A stretch of 58,964 nucleotides of DNA from an uncultured Owenweeksia sp. (GTDB lineage Bacteria > Bacteroidota > Bacteroidia > Flavobacteriales > Schleiferiaceae): positions 1 through 58,964 of the forward strand of contig CAKZRR010000039.1 in the NCBI GenBank assembly GCA_937146805.1, given 5' to 3'. The position numbers were made by a program, and so were the translations under genes. The notes under the pieces are model-generated. The model was not told the origin of the DNA. It did no database searches and saw only the letters and a program-made list of their open reading frames with translations. Positions 26,139 to 35,978 of this stretch are shown piece by piece. Numbering within the stretch: the first letter of the stretch is position 1; each line of letters opens with the position of its first letter.

Positions 26139-29100
26139 ATGTTTGATAAAATAATTGCTTATTCCGTGCGGAATAAGTTTGTCATAGGGCTGATGGTGGT
26201 CGCCCTGGCAATTTGGGGTATATATTCCCTTCGCCAAATCCCCATAGATGCAGTACCCGATATTACCAATAATCAGGTGCAGATAATTACGATAACACCA
26301 ACCTTGGCTACTCAAGAAGTGGAGCAATTCATAACTACACCAATTGAGTTGTCTTTACAAACCCTACAACGAGTAGAAGAAATTCGGTCAATCTCACGTT
26401 TTGGACTATCGGTAATTACCGTAGTCTTTGACGAACAACACGATATTTATTTAGCTCGGCAGTTGGTTGATGAACGATTACAAGAAGCCCAAGATGCTAT
26501 ACCTGACGGTTTAGGTACACCAGAGATGGCACCTATTTCAACTGGATTGGGTGAGATATACCAATATGTAGTAAGACCCACAGAAGGCTATGAAGTTAAA
26601 TATAGTCCTGCCGAATTAAGGTCTATACAAGATTGGATTGTAAAACGACAGCTATCAGGTATAGAAGGGGTGGCAGAAGTCAATTCTATGGGTGGCTATC
26701 TCAAACAATATGAAGTAGCCGTAAATCCAAACCTACTTAAATCAATGGGGATAAGCATTACAGATGTATTTAATGCTTTGGAAAATAGCAATGAAAATAC
26801 AGGTGGAGCATACATAGAGAAAAATCCAAACACCTATTATATCCGAACGGAAGGAATAGTAAAGTCATTAGATGATATAGGCAACATAGTAGTCAATGAA
26901 ATAGGCAGCACCCCAATATTGATAAAAGACATTGCCAGCGTTCAGTATGGAGAAGCACCTCGATATGGAGCATTGGTCAGAAATGGCGAAGAAGTAGTTG
27001 GTGGGAAAGTAATGATGTTCAAAGGTGCAAACTCTGCAACGACTACAGAATTGATTAAAAAAAGAGTTGTCCAAATCCAAAAATCACTACCCGAAGGTGT
27101 GGTAATCGAGCCTTATTTAGTAAGAGATAAATTGGTTTCAACGGCAATAGGAACAGTAAAGAAAAACCTTATAGAAGGAGGCTTAATTGTCATTTTCATT
27201 TTGGTATTAATGTTAGGCAATTGGCGAGCAGGGCTTGTTGTTGCTTCTGTCATTCCTTTAGCAATGTTGTTTGCCATAGCAATGATGAATGTGCTGGGTA
27301 TTTCGGCCAATTTAATGAGTTTGGGTGCTATTGATTTTGGACTAATTGTAGATGGAGCGGTTATAATAGTAGAATCCATTGTACATAGGTTACAAGTCAA
27401 ATTTGCAGGTCAAAAATTATCAGCTACTCAAATGGATGATGAAGTAATACATTCTTCTCAGAAAATAAGAAGTTCCGCAGCCTTTGGTGAAATTATCATT
27501 CTAATGGTGTATATCCCCATATTGGCATTGGTAGGTATAGAAGGCAAAATGTTTAAGCCAATGGCTGAAACGGTTATGTTAGCTATTGCAGGAGCATTAA
27601 TTCTCTCACTTACTTATGTGCCAATGATGACAGCACTTTTTCTGAGTAAAAATGTATCGAACAAAAGAACTATTGCAGATAAAATTATTTCAGCTTGTCA
27701 GCGAGTATATGCACCCGTGTTAAATTATGCACTCAAATTTAAAGCAGCATTTGCAATAGCGGCCATTGCACTTTTCGCGGTAAGTCTATTTGCTTTCAGC
27801 AAAATGGGTGGAGAGTTCATTCCTACTTTAGAGGAAGGGGATTTAGCAATGCAGCATATTCTACCACCGGGTAGCTCATTGAGCCAAAGTGTAGAAACTG
27901 CCAAAATGGTTCAAAACAAATTACTTAATGATTTTCCAGAGATAGAAGACATTGTGGTAAATATAGGTTCGGCAGAAATTCCCACAGATCCTATGCCTGT
28001 AGAAATTGGAGATTATGCTCTTATTATGAAACCAAAATCAGAATGGACTTCTGCCACTAACAGAAAAGATATGTTTGAACAACTGGAAGAATCACTACAC
28101 GACATACCAGGCATAGGTTATGAATTTTCACAACCTATTCAACTTCGTTTTAATGAATTAATGACTGGTGCTAAAGCTGATATTGCTATTAAATTATATG
28201 GAGAAGATTTAAACTTGATTTATCAAAAAGCAAAAGAAGCTGAAAAAGTTATTAATGGAATTGATGGAATTGGAACTGTAAATGTGGAACAGACTATCGG
28301 AATGCCTCAAATAATCATATCCTACAATTATGCTAAAATGGCTCAATATGGCTTGCATATCAAAGAAGTAAACCAAGCCGTAAGAAGTGCTTTTGCAGGA
28401 GAAAAAGCAGGGGTGGTTTACGAAGGAGAAAAACGATTTGATTTAGTTATAAGGTTAGATAAATCGAATAGAAAAGAACTTGCTGACGTAGAGAACTTAT
28501 TTCTCACACTTAGTAATGGTTCACAAATTCCACTATCGGCTGTAGCCAATGTAGAACTCAAAGATGCACCAATGCAGATTTCTCGTGACAATACCAATAG
28601 AAGAATTGTCATAGGTGTAAATGTGGGTGACACAGATGTTGAATCCTTAGTAGAGAAAATACAAACTGAATTAGATGTAAAAGTAAAATTGCCTTCGGGT
28701 TATTATTTTACCTATGGTGGTCAATTTGAAAATCTCAAAGCAGCCAATGCAAGATTGGCTATTGCTGTTCCATTAGCTTTGGCACTCATTTTTATATTGT
28801 TGTTTTTTACCTTCAAATCTGTTGCACAAGCAGCACTTATTTTCACAGCTATACCCTTGTCGGCTATTGGTGGAATTTGGGCATTGCAATTAAGAGGTAT
28901 GCCTTTTAGTATTTCGGCAGGTATTGGATTTATTGCACTTTTTGGTGTAGCAGTACTTAATGGAATTGTCTTGATAGGTTATTTCAATCAACTTAAAAAA
29001 GAAGGTGTTGCAGATTTAAGAGAAAGAATACTAAAAGGAACTAAAGTAAGATTACGACCAGTATTGATGACTGCCTCAGTGGCCTCACTTGGGTTTTTAC

Positions 29101-30449
29101 CTATGGCATTATCCACTTCTGGAGGTGCAGAAGTACAAAGACCTTTAGCGACTGTGGTTATCGGTGGCTTACTTACCGCTACTTTTCTGACTTTGCTGAT
29201 TTTACCCATTCTATACAGTTGGTTGGAGCAATGGAAAGAGAGAAAATCAAAAGGCAATAGCAAAGCAGGAGCTACATTAGTTGTGCTTGTTTTGAGTATG
29301 GTAGGTTTCACGGCTAATGCACAAAATGTTGTTTCGCTCGACTCAGCCATTGCCATTGCCATAAAGAATAATCCTTCCATTTCTGCAAGTTCATTAGAAG
29401 TGCAACAGGCAGAAAAACTATCCAATCTTAAATACAACTTAGGTACTACAGACATTTCTTATCAAGGAGACGGCTTGGCAGATAATCAATTTGGGCAGCA
29501 AGTAAATCAAATTGGTTTTATACAAAACATTCCAAATCCTTCTGCCATAAATGCTCAGAAAAAGCTGAATGAACAGAAATTAATAGGAAGCCAAATCAAT
29601 AAGAAAATTACTGTTGCCGAGCTTACGCTTCAAGTGAAACAACAATATTTTTCTATCCAATATAAGAGTGAAATGCTCTCGCTATATGAACGGTTTATTA
29701 CTTTGTATTCCGATTATTTAAAAAAGGCAGAAATAAGAGTTTCAGTAGGAGCAGCCAATGGTTTAGAGAAATTAAATATTCAATCCAAGTTGCAAGAATA
29801 TGAAATGTTAAAAGCTCAAACTGAATTAATCGTTCAGAATTTGGAAAAACAGTTTCAGCTCCTACTCAATAGTCCAAATCCAGTCAGTGTAAAGGACTCT
29901 TTATCACAATTTTCTTTTACAATTGTAGATAGTACTAATGGACTTTGGGTCCAAGATGCCCAACTACAATCTAAGATAGAAGCAGCAGAAATAGGAGTAT
30001 TAAAATCTACTACTAAGCCAGACTTTAATGCTGGCTATGCAGCCCAAAGATTTAATGAAGGCGGTTGGCTCAGTGCAGTACAAGTAGGCGTTTCTATTCC
30101 TCTATTTAATGGGAATACTAAGAAGAAAATTAAGGCACAAGAATTAAAAGTGCAAGCCTCAGATATGCAATCACAAGCAGTTCTATTAAATTATCAAAAG
30201 CAACTTTTGGAAAGCAGAAATGCAATAGTCGTATATCAAAAAGGAGTAGATTTTTATATCAATCAAAAAAACACTTTGAATCCCGAATTGAACCGAATAG
30301 CTAATCTGAATTACCAGGCAGGTGAGCTTACTTACTTAGAATTACTCAATGTACTCAATCTGGTATCACAGTCAGAAAGCGGCTACCTCACTCAACTCTA
30401 TGAGCACAACAAGGCAGTGGCTTTATATCAATTTCTTTCAACTAAATAA
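26139..30449 (+). CDS. CzcA/CusA-type heavy-metal RND pump fused to a TolC-type outer-membrane factor
   Basis: 1436 residues. Residues 1 to ~1035 are a heavy-metal-efflux RND pump with 12 membrane segments: start MFDKIIAYSVRNKFVIGLMV, proton-relay motif DFGLIVDGAVIIVE in TM4, and the GGEFIPTLEEGD periplasmic start. After the last pump helix comes a hydrophobic stretch (about 1043-1060, LVVLVLSMVGFTANAQ) that looks like a retained signal peptide, followed by ~375 residues of TolC-like coiled-coil/barrel sequence. The fusion may need cleavage after ANAQ to put the TolC part in the outer membrane. Exports divalent or monovalent metals (Zn/Cd/Co or Cu/Ag). Reads with the adaptor gene 11 bases on. 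Confidence 0.9.
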   Translation: MFDKIIAYSVRNKFVIGLMVVALAIWGIYSLRQIPIDAVPDITNNQVQIITITPTLATQEVEQFITTPIELSLQTLQRVEEIRSISRFGLSVITVVFDEQHDIYLARQLVDERLQEAQDAIPDGLGTPEMAPISTGLGEIYQYVVRPTEGYEVKYSPAELRSIQDWIVKRQLSGIEGVAEVNSMGGYLKQYEVAVNPNLLKSMGISITDVFNALENSNENTGGAYIEKNPNTYYIRTEGIVKSLDDIGNIVVNEIGSTPILIKDIASVQYGEAPRYGALVRNGEEVVGGKVMMFKGANSATTTELIKKRVVQIQKSLPEGVVIEPYLVRDKLVSTAIGTVKKNLIEGGLIVIFILVLMLGNWRAGLVVASVIPLAMLFAIAMMNVLGISANLMSLGAIDFGLIVDGAVIIVESIVHRLQVKFAGQKLSATQMDDEVIHSSQKIRSSAAFGEIIILMVYIPILALVGIEGKMFKPMAETVMLAIAGALILSLTYVPMMTALFLSKNVSNKRTIADKIISACQRVYAPVLNYALKFKAAFAIAAIALFAVSLFAFSKMGGEFIPTLEEGDLAMQHILPPGSSLSQSVETAKMVQNKLLNDFPEIEDIVVNIGSAEIPTDPMPVEIGDYALIMKPKSEWTSATNRKDMFEQLEESLHDIPGIGYEFSQPIQLRFNELMTGAKADIAIKLYGEDLNLIYQKAKEAEKVINGIDGIGTVNVEQTIGMPQIIISYNYAKMAQYGLHIKEVNQAVRSAFAGEKAGVVYEGEKRFDLVIRLDKSNRKELADVENLFLTLSNGSQIPLSAVANVELKDAPMQISRDNTNRRIVIGVNVGDTDVESLVEKIQTELDVKVKLPSGYYFTYGGQFENLKAANARLAIAVPLALALIFILLFFTFKSVAQAALIFTAIPLSAIGGIWALQLRGMPFSISAGIGFIALFGVAVLNGIVLIGYFNQLKKEGVADLRERILKGTKVRLRPVLMTASVASLGFLPMALSTSGGAEVQRPLATVVIGGLLTATFLTLLILPILYSWLEQWKERKSKGNSKAGATLVVLVLSMVGFTANAQNVVSLDSAIAIAIKNNPSISASSLEVQQAEKLSNLKYNLGTTDISYQGDGLADNQFGQQVNQIGFIQNIPNPSAINAQKKLNEQKLIGSQINKKITVAELTLQVKQQYFSIQYKSEMLSLYERFITLYSDYLKKAEIRVSVGAANGLEKLNIQSKLQEYEMLKAQTELIVQNLEKQFQLLLNSPNPVSVKDSLSQFSFTIVDSTNGLWVQDAQLQSKIEAAEIGVLKSTTKPDFNAGYAAQRFNEGGWLSAVQVGVSIPLFNGNTKKKIKAQELKVQASDMQSQAVLLNYQKQLLESRNAIVVYQKGVDFYINQKNTLNPELNRIANLNYQAGELTYLELLNVLNLVSQSESGYLTQLYEHNKAVALYQFLSTK

Positions 30450-30460
30450 AAAATAAAATA

Positions 30461-31690
30461 ATGAAACATATATCATATATCACAATCCTATTATTAGTGG
30501 CAATGGTCACTTTATTTTCGGCTTGTAAACACGAACACAAAGAAGGAGATGGCCATAATCACGGCTCAGAAGAAACCCATAGTGATGATGATGGACACAA
30601 CCACGGAGAAGAAGAACACGAAGAAGGTGGTTTACATTTGACCCAATCACAAATCAAAACTGTAGGCTTAGAGTTTGGAGATTTTAGCAATGTCAAAGTA
30701 AATGATTTTGTAAAAGCCACAGGTTCATTGGGTGTACCACCCAATGGCCTTACTTCGGTTTCGCCAAAGGCAGGAGGGATTATTAATTCAAACAAAAAGT
30801 TTGTAGAGGGAGATTATATAAAGAAAGGTGCTTTAATTGCTTACATTGAAAACCCTGAATTTATAACAAAGCAGCAAGAGTATTTACAAACCAAATCTAC
30901 TTTGGTCTTTACTAAGGCAGAAGTAGCACGACAGCAATCTTTGGTAAATGCCAATGCAGGAGTAGAAAAAAACCTTCAGCAACTACAAGCACAATTAGAT
31001 GCCCAACAAGTTCAATTACAAGGCTTGGCTAAATACCTCAATTATTTAGGCATTAGCACTACCAACTTATCAGGAAATAACATTACAGATCGTATCGGAA
31101 TTTATGCCCCAAACTCTGGCTACATATCCAACATACAGATGCACAACGGTATGTATGCACAGCCTACCAGTAGCCTCTTAGAAATAATAGACAATAGTCA
31201 TTTGCACTTAGAATTGGATGTATTTGAAAAGGATGTAGCTCAAATCAAAAAGGGACAGCGAATTACTTACAGTATTCCAGCCTTGGGTACAGATAATTAT
31301 GAAGGTGAAGTGAGTGTCATTGGCAAGGAGTTTAATGCTGCAAATAAAACAGTTCGAGTTCACGGTCATTTAGAAAATGCCAAACCCCAGTTTATAAAAG
31401 ACTTATTTATCAATGCAAAAATATGGCTCAATGATAACTCTGTAACGGCACTACCAGAGAAAGCAATTATAAGAGATGAAGGAAGCTCTTTTGTGTATGC
31501 TGCCATACCAAATACTGAAAGTGAAGAAGTAGAATTTACCAAACTAATGGTAAAACCTGGCACTACAGATAATGGATACACAGCGGTTCAGCTGATAGAT
31601 GAGTTGCCTGATGGAATGGAAATAGTAACAAAGGGAGCGTACTACGTTTATGCCCAATCCAAAGCGGGAGAATTAGAACACGAACATTAA
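30461..31690 (+). CDS. Metal-efflux RND periplasmic adaptor (CzcB/CusB-type) lipoprotein
   Basis: 409 residues. Lipoprotein signal with lipobox F-S-A-C (residue ~22) followed by a His/Asp/Glu-rich stretch (HKEGDGHNHGSEE, then GHNHGEEEHEEGG) likely to bind metal ions. The membrane-fusion core then shows the lipoyl halves (GGIINSNKKFVEGDYIKKG; IYAPNSGYISNIQMHNGMY), a helical hairpin (residues ~145-195) and a beta-barrel domain. It joins the inner-membrane pump to the outer-membrane channel across the periplasm. Short 5'-gap to the pump gene shows an operon. Confidence 0.9.
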   Translation: MKHISYITILLLVAMVTLFSACKHEHKEGDGHNHGSEETHSDDDGHNHGEEEHEEGGLHLTQSQIKTVGLEFGDFSNVKVNDFVKATGSLGVPPNGLTSVSPKAGGIINSNKKFVEGDYIKKGALIAYIENPEFITKQQEYLQTKSTLVFTKAEVARQQSLVNANAGVEKNLQQLQAQLDAQQVQLQGLAKYLNYLGISTTNLSGNNITDRIGIYAPNSGYISNIQMHNGMYAQPTSSLLEIIDNSHLHLELDVFEKDVAQIKKGQRITYSIPALGTDNYEGEVSVIGKEFNAANKTVRVHGHLENAKPQFIKDLFINAKIWLNDNSVTALPEKAIIRDEGSSFVYAAIPNTESEEVEFTKLMVKPGTTDNGYTAVQLIDELPDGMEIVTKGAYYVYAQSKAGELEHEH

Positions 31691-31700
31691 ACTAAAGAGT

Positions 31701-32285
31701 ATGGCACTACTAATATTTTTATTGATTTATTTCTTCCTTGTTTTCTTTCTGAGGTCATTTTTGCTTTGGAAAAAGACGGGAATAAACCCTTTAACTTTCA
31801 AGAATGGGGATGATGCTCACGGTTTTAATGGAAAGGTATTTTCCTCAATCTCAATACTTGAGTTAATTATAATTTCAATTTATGCTTTTAGCAATAATTG
31901 GAGAGAGTATCTATTGCCTTTGTGGTATCTCGAAAATCCTATTCTACATAAAATTGGTTGGGTAATGCTTTTCCTCTCATTACTGATTGTATGGGTTGCT
32001 CAATCTCAAATGGCTAATTCTTGGCGTATTGGCATTGATGAAGAAAACAAGACAGAATTGGTTACAAACGGTCTTTTTAAGTATTCCAGAAACCCAATTT
32101 TCCTTGGCATTATGGTAGCAAATATCGGATTATTCTTAATTCTTCCTAATGCTTTTACAATGCTAATAGTAGCACTTTCAACGATAAGCATAAACACCCA
32201 AATTCGATTAGAAGAAGAACATTTAGAAAAAACACATTCCGACATATACATTCAATATAAAAATAAAGTCAGAAGATGGATATAG
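31701..32285 (+). CDS. Isoprenylcysteine methyltransferase-like (ICMT/PEMT family) membrane protein
   Basis: 194 residues, four or five membrane helices. The C-terminal signature of the ICMT/PEMT family is clear: NGLFKYSRNPIFLGIMVANIG, followed by IRLEEEHLEKTHSDIYIQYKNKVRRW with the conserved Glu-Glu and Tyr. Substrate in bacteria unknown; such genes recur inside Bacteroidota metal-resistance operons. It overlaps the following P-type ATPase gene by 10 bases and so is translated with it. Confidence 0.8.
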   Translation: MALLIFLLIYFFLVFFLRSFLLWKKTGINPLTFKNGDDAHGFNGKVFSSISILELIIISIYAFSNNWREYLLPLWYLENPILHKIGWVMLFLSLLIVWVAQSQMANSWRIGIDEENKTELVTNGLFKYSRNPIFLGIMVANIGLFLILPNAFTMLIVALSTISINTQIRLEEEHLEKTHSDIYIQYKNKVRRWI

Positions 32286-34309
32286 ATAAAAATCACAAAC
32301 ATACATACGATAAAAACGGAAATATCACTTGCTGTTCTTTAGAACAAAAAATTGATTACAAAACTGCACCACCTGTAATGACTAAAGAAGAACATAGTGA
32401 TGATGATGGACACAATCATTCTCATAGTCATAGCGAAGATTCTTCTTGGAAAGAGTACCTTCCTTCCATTATAAGTTTAGGTCTTTTATTATCCGGTTTA
32501 GCAACGGAACATTTACTTAATGCTTCCTTTTTTACTGGATGGGTGGAAATTATTTGGTATTCAGCAGCTTATGTGCCTGTAGGATTACCTGTACTCAAAG
32601 AAGCCTTACAGGCTCTTCGTAAAGGTGAAGTATTTACGGAGTTTTTCTTAATGTCAGTGGCTACCATTGGTGCATTTGCTATTGGCGAATATCCAGAAGG
32701 AGTAGCAGTAATGTTGTTTTATGCGGTTGGTGAATTATTTCAAGCGGCAGCAGTTAGACGGTCTAAAAACAATATCAAAGCCCTTTTGGATGTAAGACCT
32801 CGAATAGCCAATGTACTTAAAAATGGGACCTATGTAGAAGTCAATCCTGAAGCAGTGAAAATAGGTGAAACAATACAAGTAAAAGTAGGAGAGAAAATTC
32901 CTTTAGATGGCAAACTATTAAGTGAGAATACAAGTCTAAATACAGCGGCCCTAACAGGTGAAAGCAAACCACAAACGGTACAGAAAGGTGAGAAAGTATT
33001 AGCGGGATCTATTAACTTAGAAAATGTAGTAGAAATAGAAGTAAGTTCATTATTCAATGACAGTTCCATAGCAAGGATATTAGATCTTGTTCAAAATGCA
33101 ACAGCTCGAAAATCCAAAACAGAATTACTTATAAGACGTTTGGCTAAAATTTATACACCCATTGTAGTTTACCTTGCAATTGCTATTTGTGTGTTGCCAT
33201 ACTTCTTTGTAGAGTCTTATGTGTTTTCCGATTGGATATATCGTGCTTTAATTTTTTTAGTTATTTCCTGCCCTTGTGCATTGGTTATTTCCATACCATT
33301 AGGCTATTTCGGTGGCTTAGGTGCAGCTTCTAAAAATGGCATACTGTTCAAAGGAGCAACCTATCTTGACCAAATCACAAAGGTAAATACTTTGGTAATG
33401 GATAAAACGGGAACAGTTACAAAAGGGGTATTCAAAATCAAGAAGATAAAACTATTTAGTGATATTTCAGAAAAGGATTTTATGAGAGTATTAATGTCTA
33501 TCGAATCCAAATCTACTCACCCTATTGCCAAAGCAATATTAGAATACAATGAAGAAAATACAATCCTACCAGAAGCAACTAATATCAATGAAATTGCTGG
33601 TAAAGGACTAAGCGGAACAGTAGAGAATAAAGTCATTGCCGTTGGCAATAATAAGCTAATGAATGAAATTGGTGTCAGTATTCCACCTGAAACTAAAGAG
33701 ATTGTAGAGAGCATTGTTTTGGTTAGTATTGACAATGAGTTTGCAGGCTTTGTAACTATTGCAGATGAATTAAAGGAAGATGCAGCAGAAAGTATAAATC
33801 TTTTGAGAAATGCAGGTATTCAAGAAATGGTAATGCTTTCAGGAGATAAAGACACTATCACACAACAGGTAGCAAAGGAACTAAAAATTGACAAAGCCAA
33901 AGGAGGATTATTGCCAGAAGACAAACTAAATGAAGTTGAAGAAATCAAAAAAGATAGCTCAAAAATAGTAGCATTTGTAGGAGACGGTATAAATGATGCA
34001 CCTGTAATAGCAGCAAGTGATGTAGGTATAGCAATGGGCGGTTTAGGTAGTGATGTAGCAATAGAAACAGCAGATGTAATTATTCAAACCGATCAGCCTT
34101 CTAAAATTGCAACAGGAATAAAAATTGGAAAATCTACCCAGCGTATTATTTGGCAAAATATAGTTTTAGCCTTTGGCGTAAAAATCATTGTTCTAATTCT
34201 TGGAGCAGGAGGTTTAGCTACTATGTGGGAAGCTGTATTTGCAGATGTAGGTGTAGCCTTATTAGCAATATTGAATGCCGTTCGATTGCAGAAAATGGAA
34301 TGGTCGTAG
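32276..34309 (+). CDS. Heavy-metal P-type ATPase (P1B-2, Zn/Cd/Pb type)
   Basis: 677 residues. Exports Zn/Cd/Pb from the cytoplasm at the cost of ATP. His-rich N terminus (HSDDDGHNHSHSHSED) plus a CC motif near residue 21 replace a classical HMA domain. Conserved motifs: TGES (actuator), SCPCALVIS (CPC in the transport helix), DKTGT (phosphorylated Asp), the HP of KSTHPIAKA, and GDGINDAPVIAASDVG. A Lys in GVKIIVLILG and an Asp in FADVGVALLA fit the P1B-2 metal site. A CadA/ZntA relative. Overlaps the ICMT-like gene. Confidence 0.93.
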   Translation: MDIDKNHKHTYDKNGNITCCSLEQKIDYKTAPPVMTKEEHSDDDGHNHSHSHSEDSSWKEYLPSIISLGLLLSGLATEHLLNASFFTGWVEIIWYSAAYVPVGLPVLKEALQALRKGEVFTEFFLMSVATIGAFAIGEYPEGVAVMLFYAVGELFQAAAVRRSKNNIKALLDVRPRIANVLKNGTYVEVNPEAVKIGETIQVKVGEKIPLDGKLLSENTSLNTAALTGESKPQTVQKGEKVLAGSINLENVVEIEVSSLFNDSSIARILDLVQNATARKSKTELLIRRLAKIYTPIVVYLAIAICVLPYFFVESYVFSDWIYRALIFLVISCPCALVISIPLGYFGGLGAASKNGILFKGATYLDQITKVNTLVMDKTGTVTKGVFKIKKIKLFSDISEKDFMRVLMSIESKSTHPIAKAILEYNEENTILPEATNINEIAGKGLSGTVENKVIAVGNNKLMNEIGVSIPPETKEIVESIVLVSIDNEFAGFVTIADELKEDAAESINLLRNAGIQEMVMLSGDKDTITQQVAKELKIDKAKGGLLPEDKLNEVEEIKKDSSKIVAFVGDGINDAPVIAASDVGIAMGGLGSDVAIETADVIIQTDQPSKIATGIKIGKSTQRIIWQNIVLAFGVKIIVLILGAGGLATMWEAVFADVGVALLAILNAVRLQKMEWS

Positions 34310-34438
34310 TTTTCTAAACATTCTTTGGTAGCAGTTCCTTTTATAGTTATGCCATAATTAGTAATGGTCCTATCCTCATTATTAATAACAGATAAGTAAT
34401 GGGTCTTCACAAAGAAAGTATTGTGGCTTCTGTAATCT

Positions 34439-34479
34439 ATTTAAGCATTTGCTTAAATACTTATTTATCTTTACCTTTG
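34439..34479 (+). promoter_or_regulatory. ArsR-type operator and promoter of the arsR-mer unit
   Basis: ATTTAAGCATTTGCTTAAAT at 34439-34458 is a perfect palindrome (two 9-bp arms, 2-base centre). TTTG at its middle (34448-34451) serves as -33, and TACCTTTG (34472-34479) lies 20 bases further on as -7. The -7 box ends 5 bases before the arsR ATG. The repressor encoded next would cover the -33 element until metal is bound. Confidence 0.75.
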
Positions 34480-34483
34480 CCTT

Positions 34484-34846
34484 ATGCAAAAAGGTGATAA
34501 TAATAGTTGTGTTAGAATAGATAGAGATATTACTCAGATCAATAGAGCAAAAGCAATATTGAAAGAGAATAGTGATTATTTAGTTAAACACAGTTCAGCA
34601 TTAAGTCTATTAGGTAATCAAGTTCGGTTAAGTATTGTGCTGTTGCTTAAAGAAGAGACCAAACTTTGTGTTTGTGACCTTGCCGAAATTTTGGAAATGA
34701 AAATACCAGCCGTTTCACAACATTTAAGAAAACTAAAGGATGGTGGTATAGTTAGCTCAAACAGAAATGGTACTGTACTTTATTATACAATGGTAGATGA
34801 ATATGTAACTTTTACAGAAAATATTTTAATCCAAGAATTGGTATGA
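34484..34846 (+). CDS. ArsR/SmtB-family metal-sensing repressor
   Basis: 120 residues. Winged helix: LSLLGNQVRLSIVLLLKEETKLCVCDLAEILEMKIPAVSQHLRKLKDGGIV, then the wing NRNGTVLYYTM. The C-V-C-D-L motif in the recognition-proximal helix is the metal/metalloid-binding signature of ArsR/CadC-type sensors, with a further Cys at residue ~8 (NNSCVR). A palindrome overlapping its promoter suggests autorepression. It overlaps the MerT-MerP fusion gene by 4 bases. Confidence 0.9.
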   Translation: MQKGDNNSCVRIDRDITQINRAKAILKENSDYLVKHSSALSLLGNQVRLSIVLLLKEETKLCVCDLAEILEMKIPAVSQHLRKLKDGGIVSSNRNGTVLYYTMVDEYVTFTENILIQELV

Positions 34847-35457
34847 AAAAACAATCAAAAACAGGTAAGTGGGCAGGGGCAAGTATATTGTCAGCAATAG
34901 CAGCTTCACTTTGTTGTATTACACCCTTGTTGGCATTAATCTCTGGTGCTTCGGGTGCAGCTTCTACATTCTCTTGGATGGAACCGTTACGACCTTATTT
35001 AATAGCGATTACCATATTAGTTTTAGCCTTTGCTTGGTATCAACTATTGAAACCTAAATCCAAAGAAGATATAGATTGTAATTGTGAAGAAGATGGCAAA
35101 ACCCCATTTATGCAGACCAAATTATTTCTTGGTTTAGTTACAGCGTTTTCCTTTTTAATGCTAACGTTCCCTTATTACTCAAACATATTTTATCCCTCAA
35201 ATGATAAAACGGTTATCATAGAGAATAAAGCAGATGTCTTAACCAAAGAGTTCAAAATAGAAGGAATGACCTGTACAGGTTGTGAAGAACACGTTAATCT
35301 TAAAGTAAATGAGCTTAAAGGAATTGTTAATGTCAATACTTCTTATGAAAAAGGAAACACAATTATAGAATATGACAAAACGAAAACCAATGAAATAGAG
35401 CTTGAAAAAGCAATCAACTCAACTGGCTATAAAGCTATATTACAAACTAAAGAGTAA
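34843..35457 (+). CDS. MerT-MerP fusion mercuric transport protein
   Basis: 204 residues. The first ~115 residues are MerT-like: three membrane helices with the Cys pair in ASLCCITPLLAL and a second Cys pair in DCNCEED. The C-terminal ~70 residues are a heavy-metal-associated domain with GMTCTGCEEHV. In mercury resistance such a fusion brings Hg(II) into the cell for reduction by MerA. No merA lies in this window, so its role here may differ or rely on a gene elsewhere. Coupled to arsR by an ATGA overlap. Confidence 0.85.
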   Translation: MKKQSKTGKWAGASILSAIAASLCCITPLLALISGASGAASTFSWMEPLRPYLIAITILVLAFAWYQLLKPKSKEDIDCNCEEDGKTPFMQTKLFLGLVTAFSFLMLTFPYYSNIFYPSNDKTVIIENKADVLTKEFKIEGMTCTGCEEHVNLKVNELKGIVNVNTSYEKGNTIIEYDKTKTNEIELEKAINSTGYKAILQTKE

Positions 35458-35664
35458 ATGGAATTGATATTAAAATCAGAAATTACGTGCCCTAAATGTG
35501 GTCATAAGAAAGAAGAAAATATGCCTACAAATGCGTGTCAATATTTTTATGAATGTATAAATTGTAAGACGGTATTAAAACCAAAGGAAGGTGATTGTTG
35601 CGTGTATTGCAGCTACGGTTCAGTGGCTTGCCCACCTATCCAGCAGGACAAGAGTTGTTGTTAA
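35458..35664 (+). CDS. Small GDCC-motif zinc-ribbon-like protein of mer-type loci
   Basis: 68 residues, starting directly after the MerTP stop. It contains a zinc-ribbon C-x-x-C (TCPKCGHK) and a second pair (YECINCKTVL), then GDCCVYCSYGSVACPPIQ, the GDCCVxC signature of small proteins near mercury-transport genes; in some bacteria the Cys pair includes selenocysteine. It ends in DKSCC. Probably a cytoplasmic thiol protein that binds soft metal ions. Function not established. Confidence 0.85.
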   Translation: MELILKSEITCPKCGHKKEENMPTNACQYFYECINCKTVLKPKEGDCCVYCSYGSVACPPIQQDKSCC

Positions 35665-35978
35665 TACATTATAATTACAAATAACCTTCCCACCCACGCC
35701 ACCGCACAAGCACGGCTTATGTAGTGAGCCACCCTACGAAGCCGACACTATTCACTACATACTATGGCACTGCCGCCATTTTTAACTGTCATACTTTTTG
35801 TGTGGTGTGTGACACCCTTTCAGCACATTGCTTTTAATTGGTAAAGCATTTATTTTATTGAGGTACAAATTAAAAGCAAAGAGCTGAGCCAACCCTTCAC
35901 ACCAAACAAAAAGACCGCTACATTCCAACCACCACCACCATTTCGCTTATGCCAGTATAAAAATGTCGGAAGCATACA

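Noticed and set aside
34843-35664. Complete mercury-resistance operon
   Set aside because: No mercuric reductase or organomercurial lyase is encoded anywhere in the window; only transport and small thiol proteins are present.
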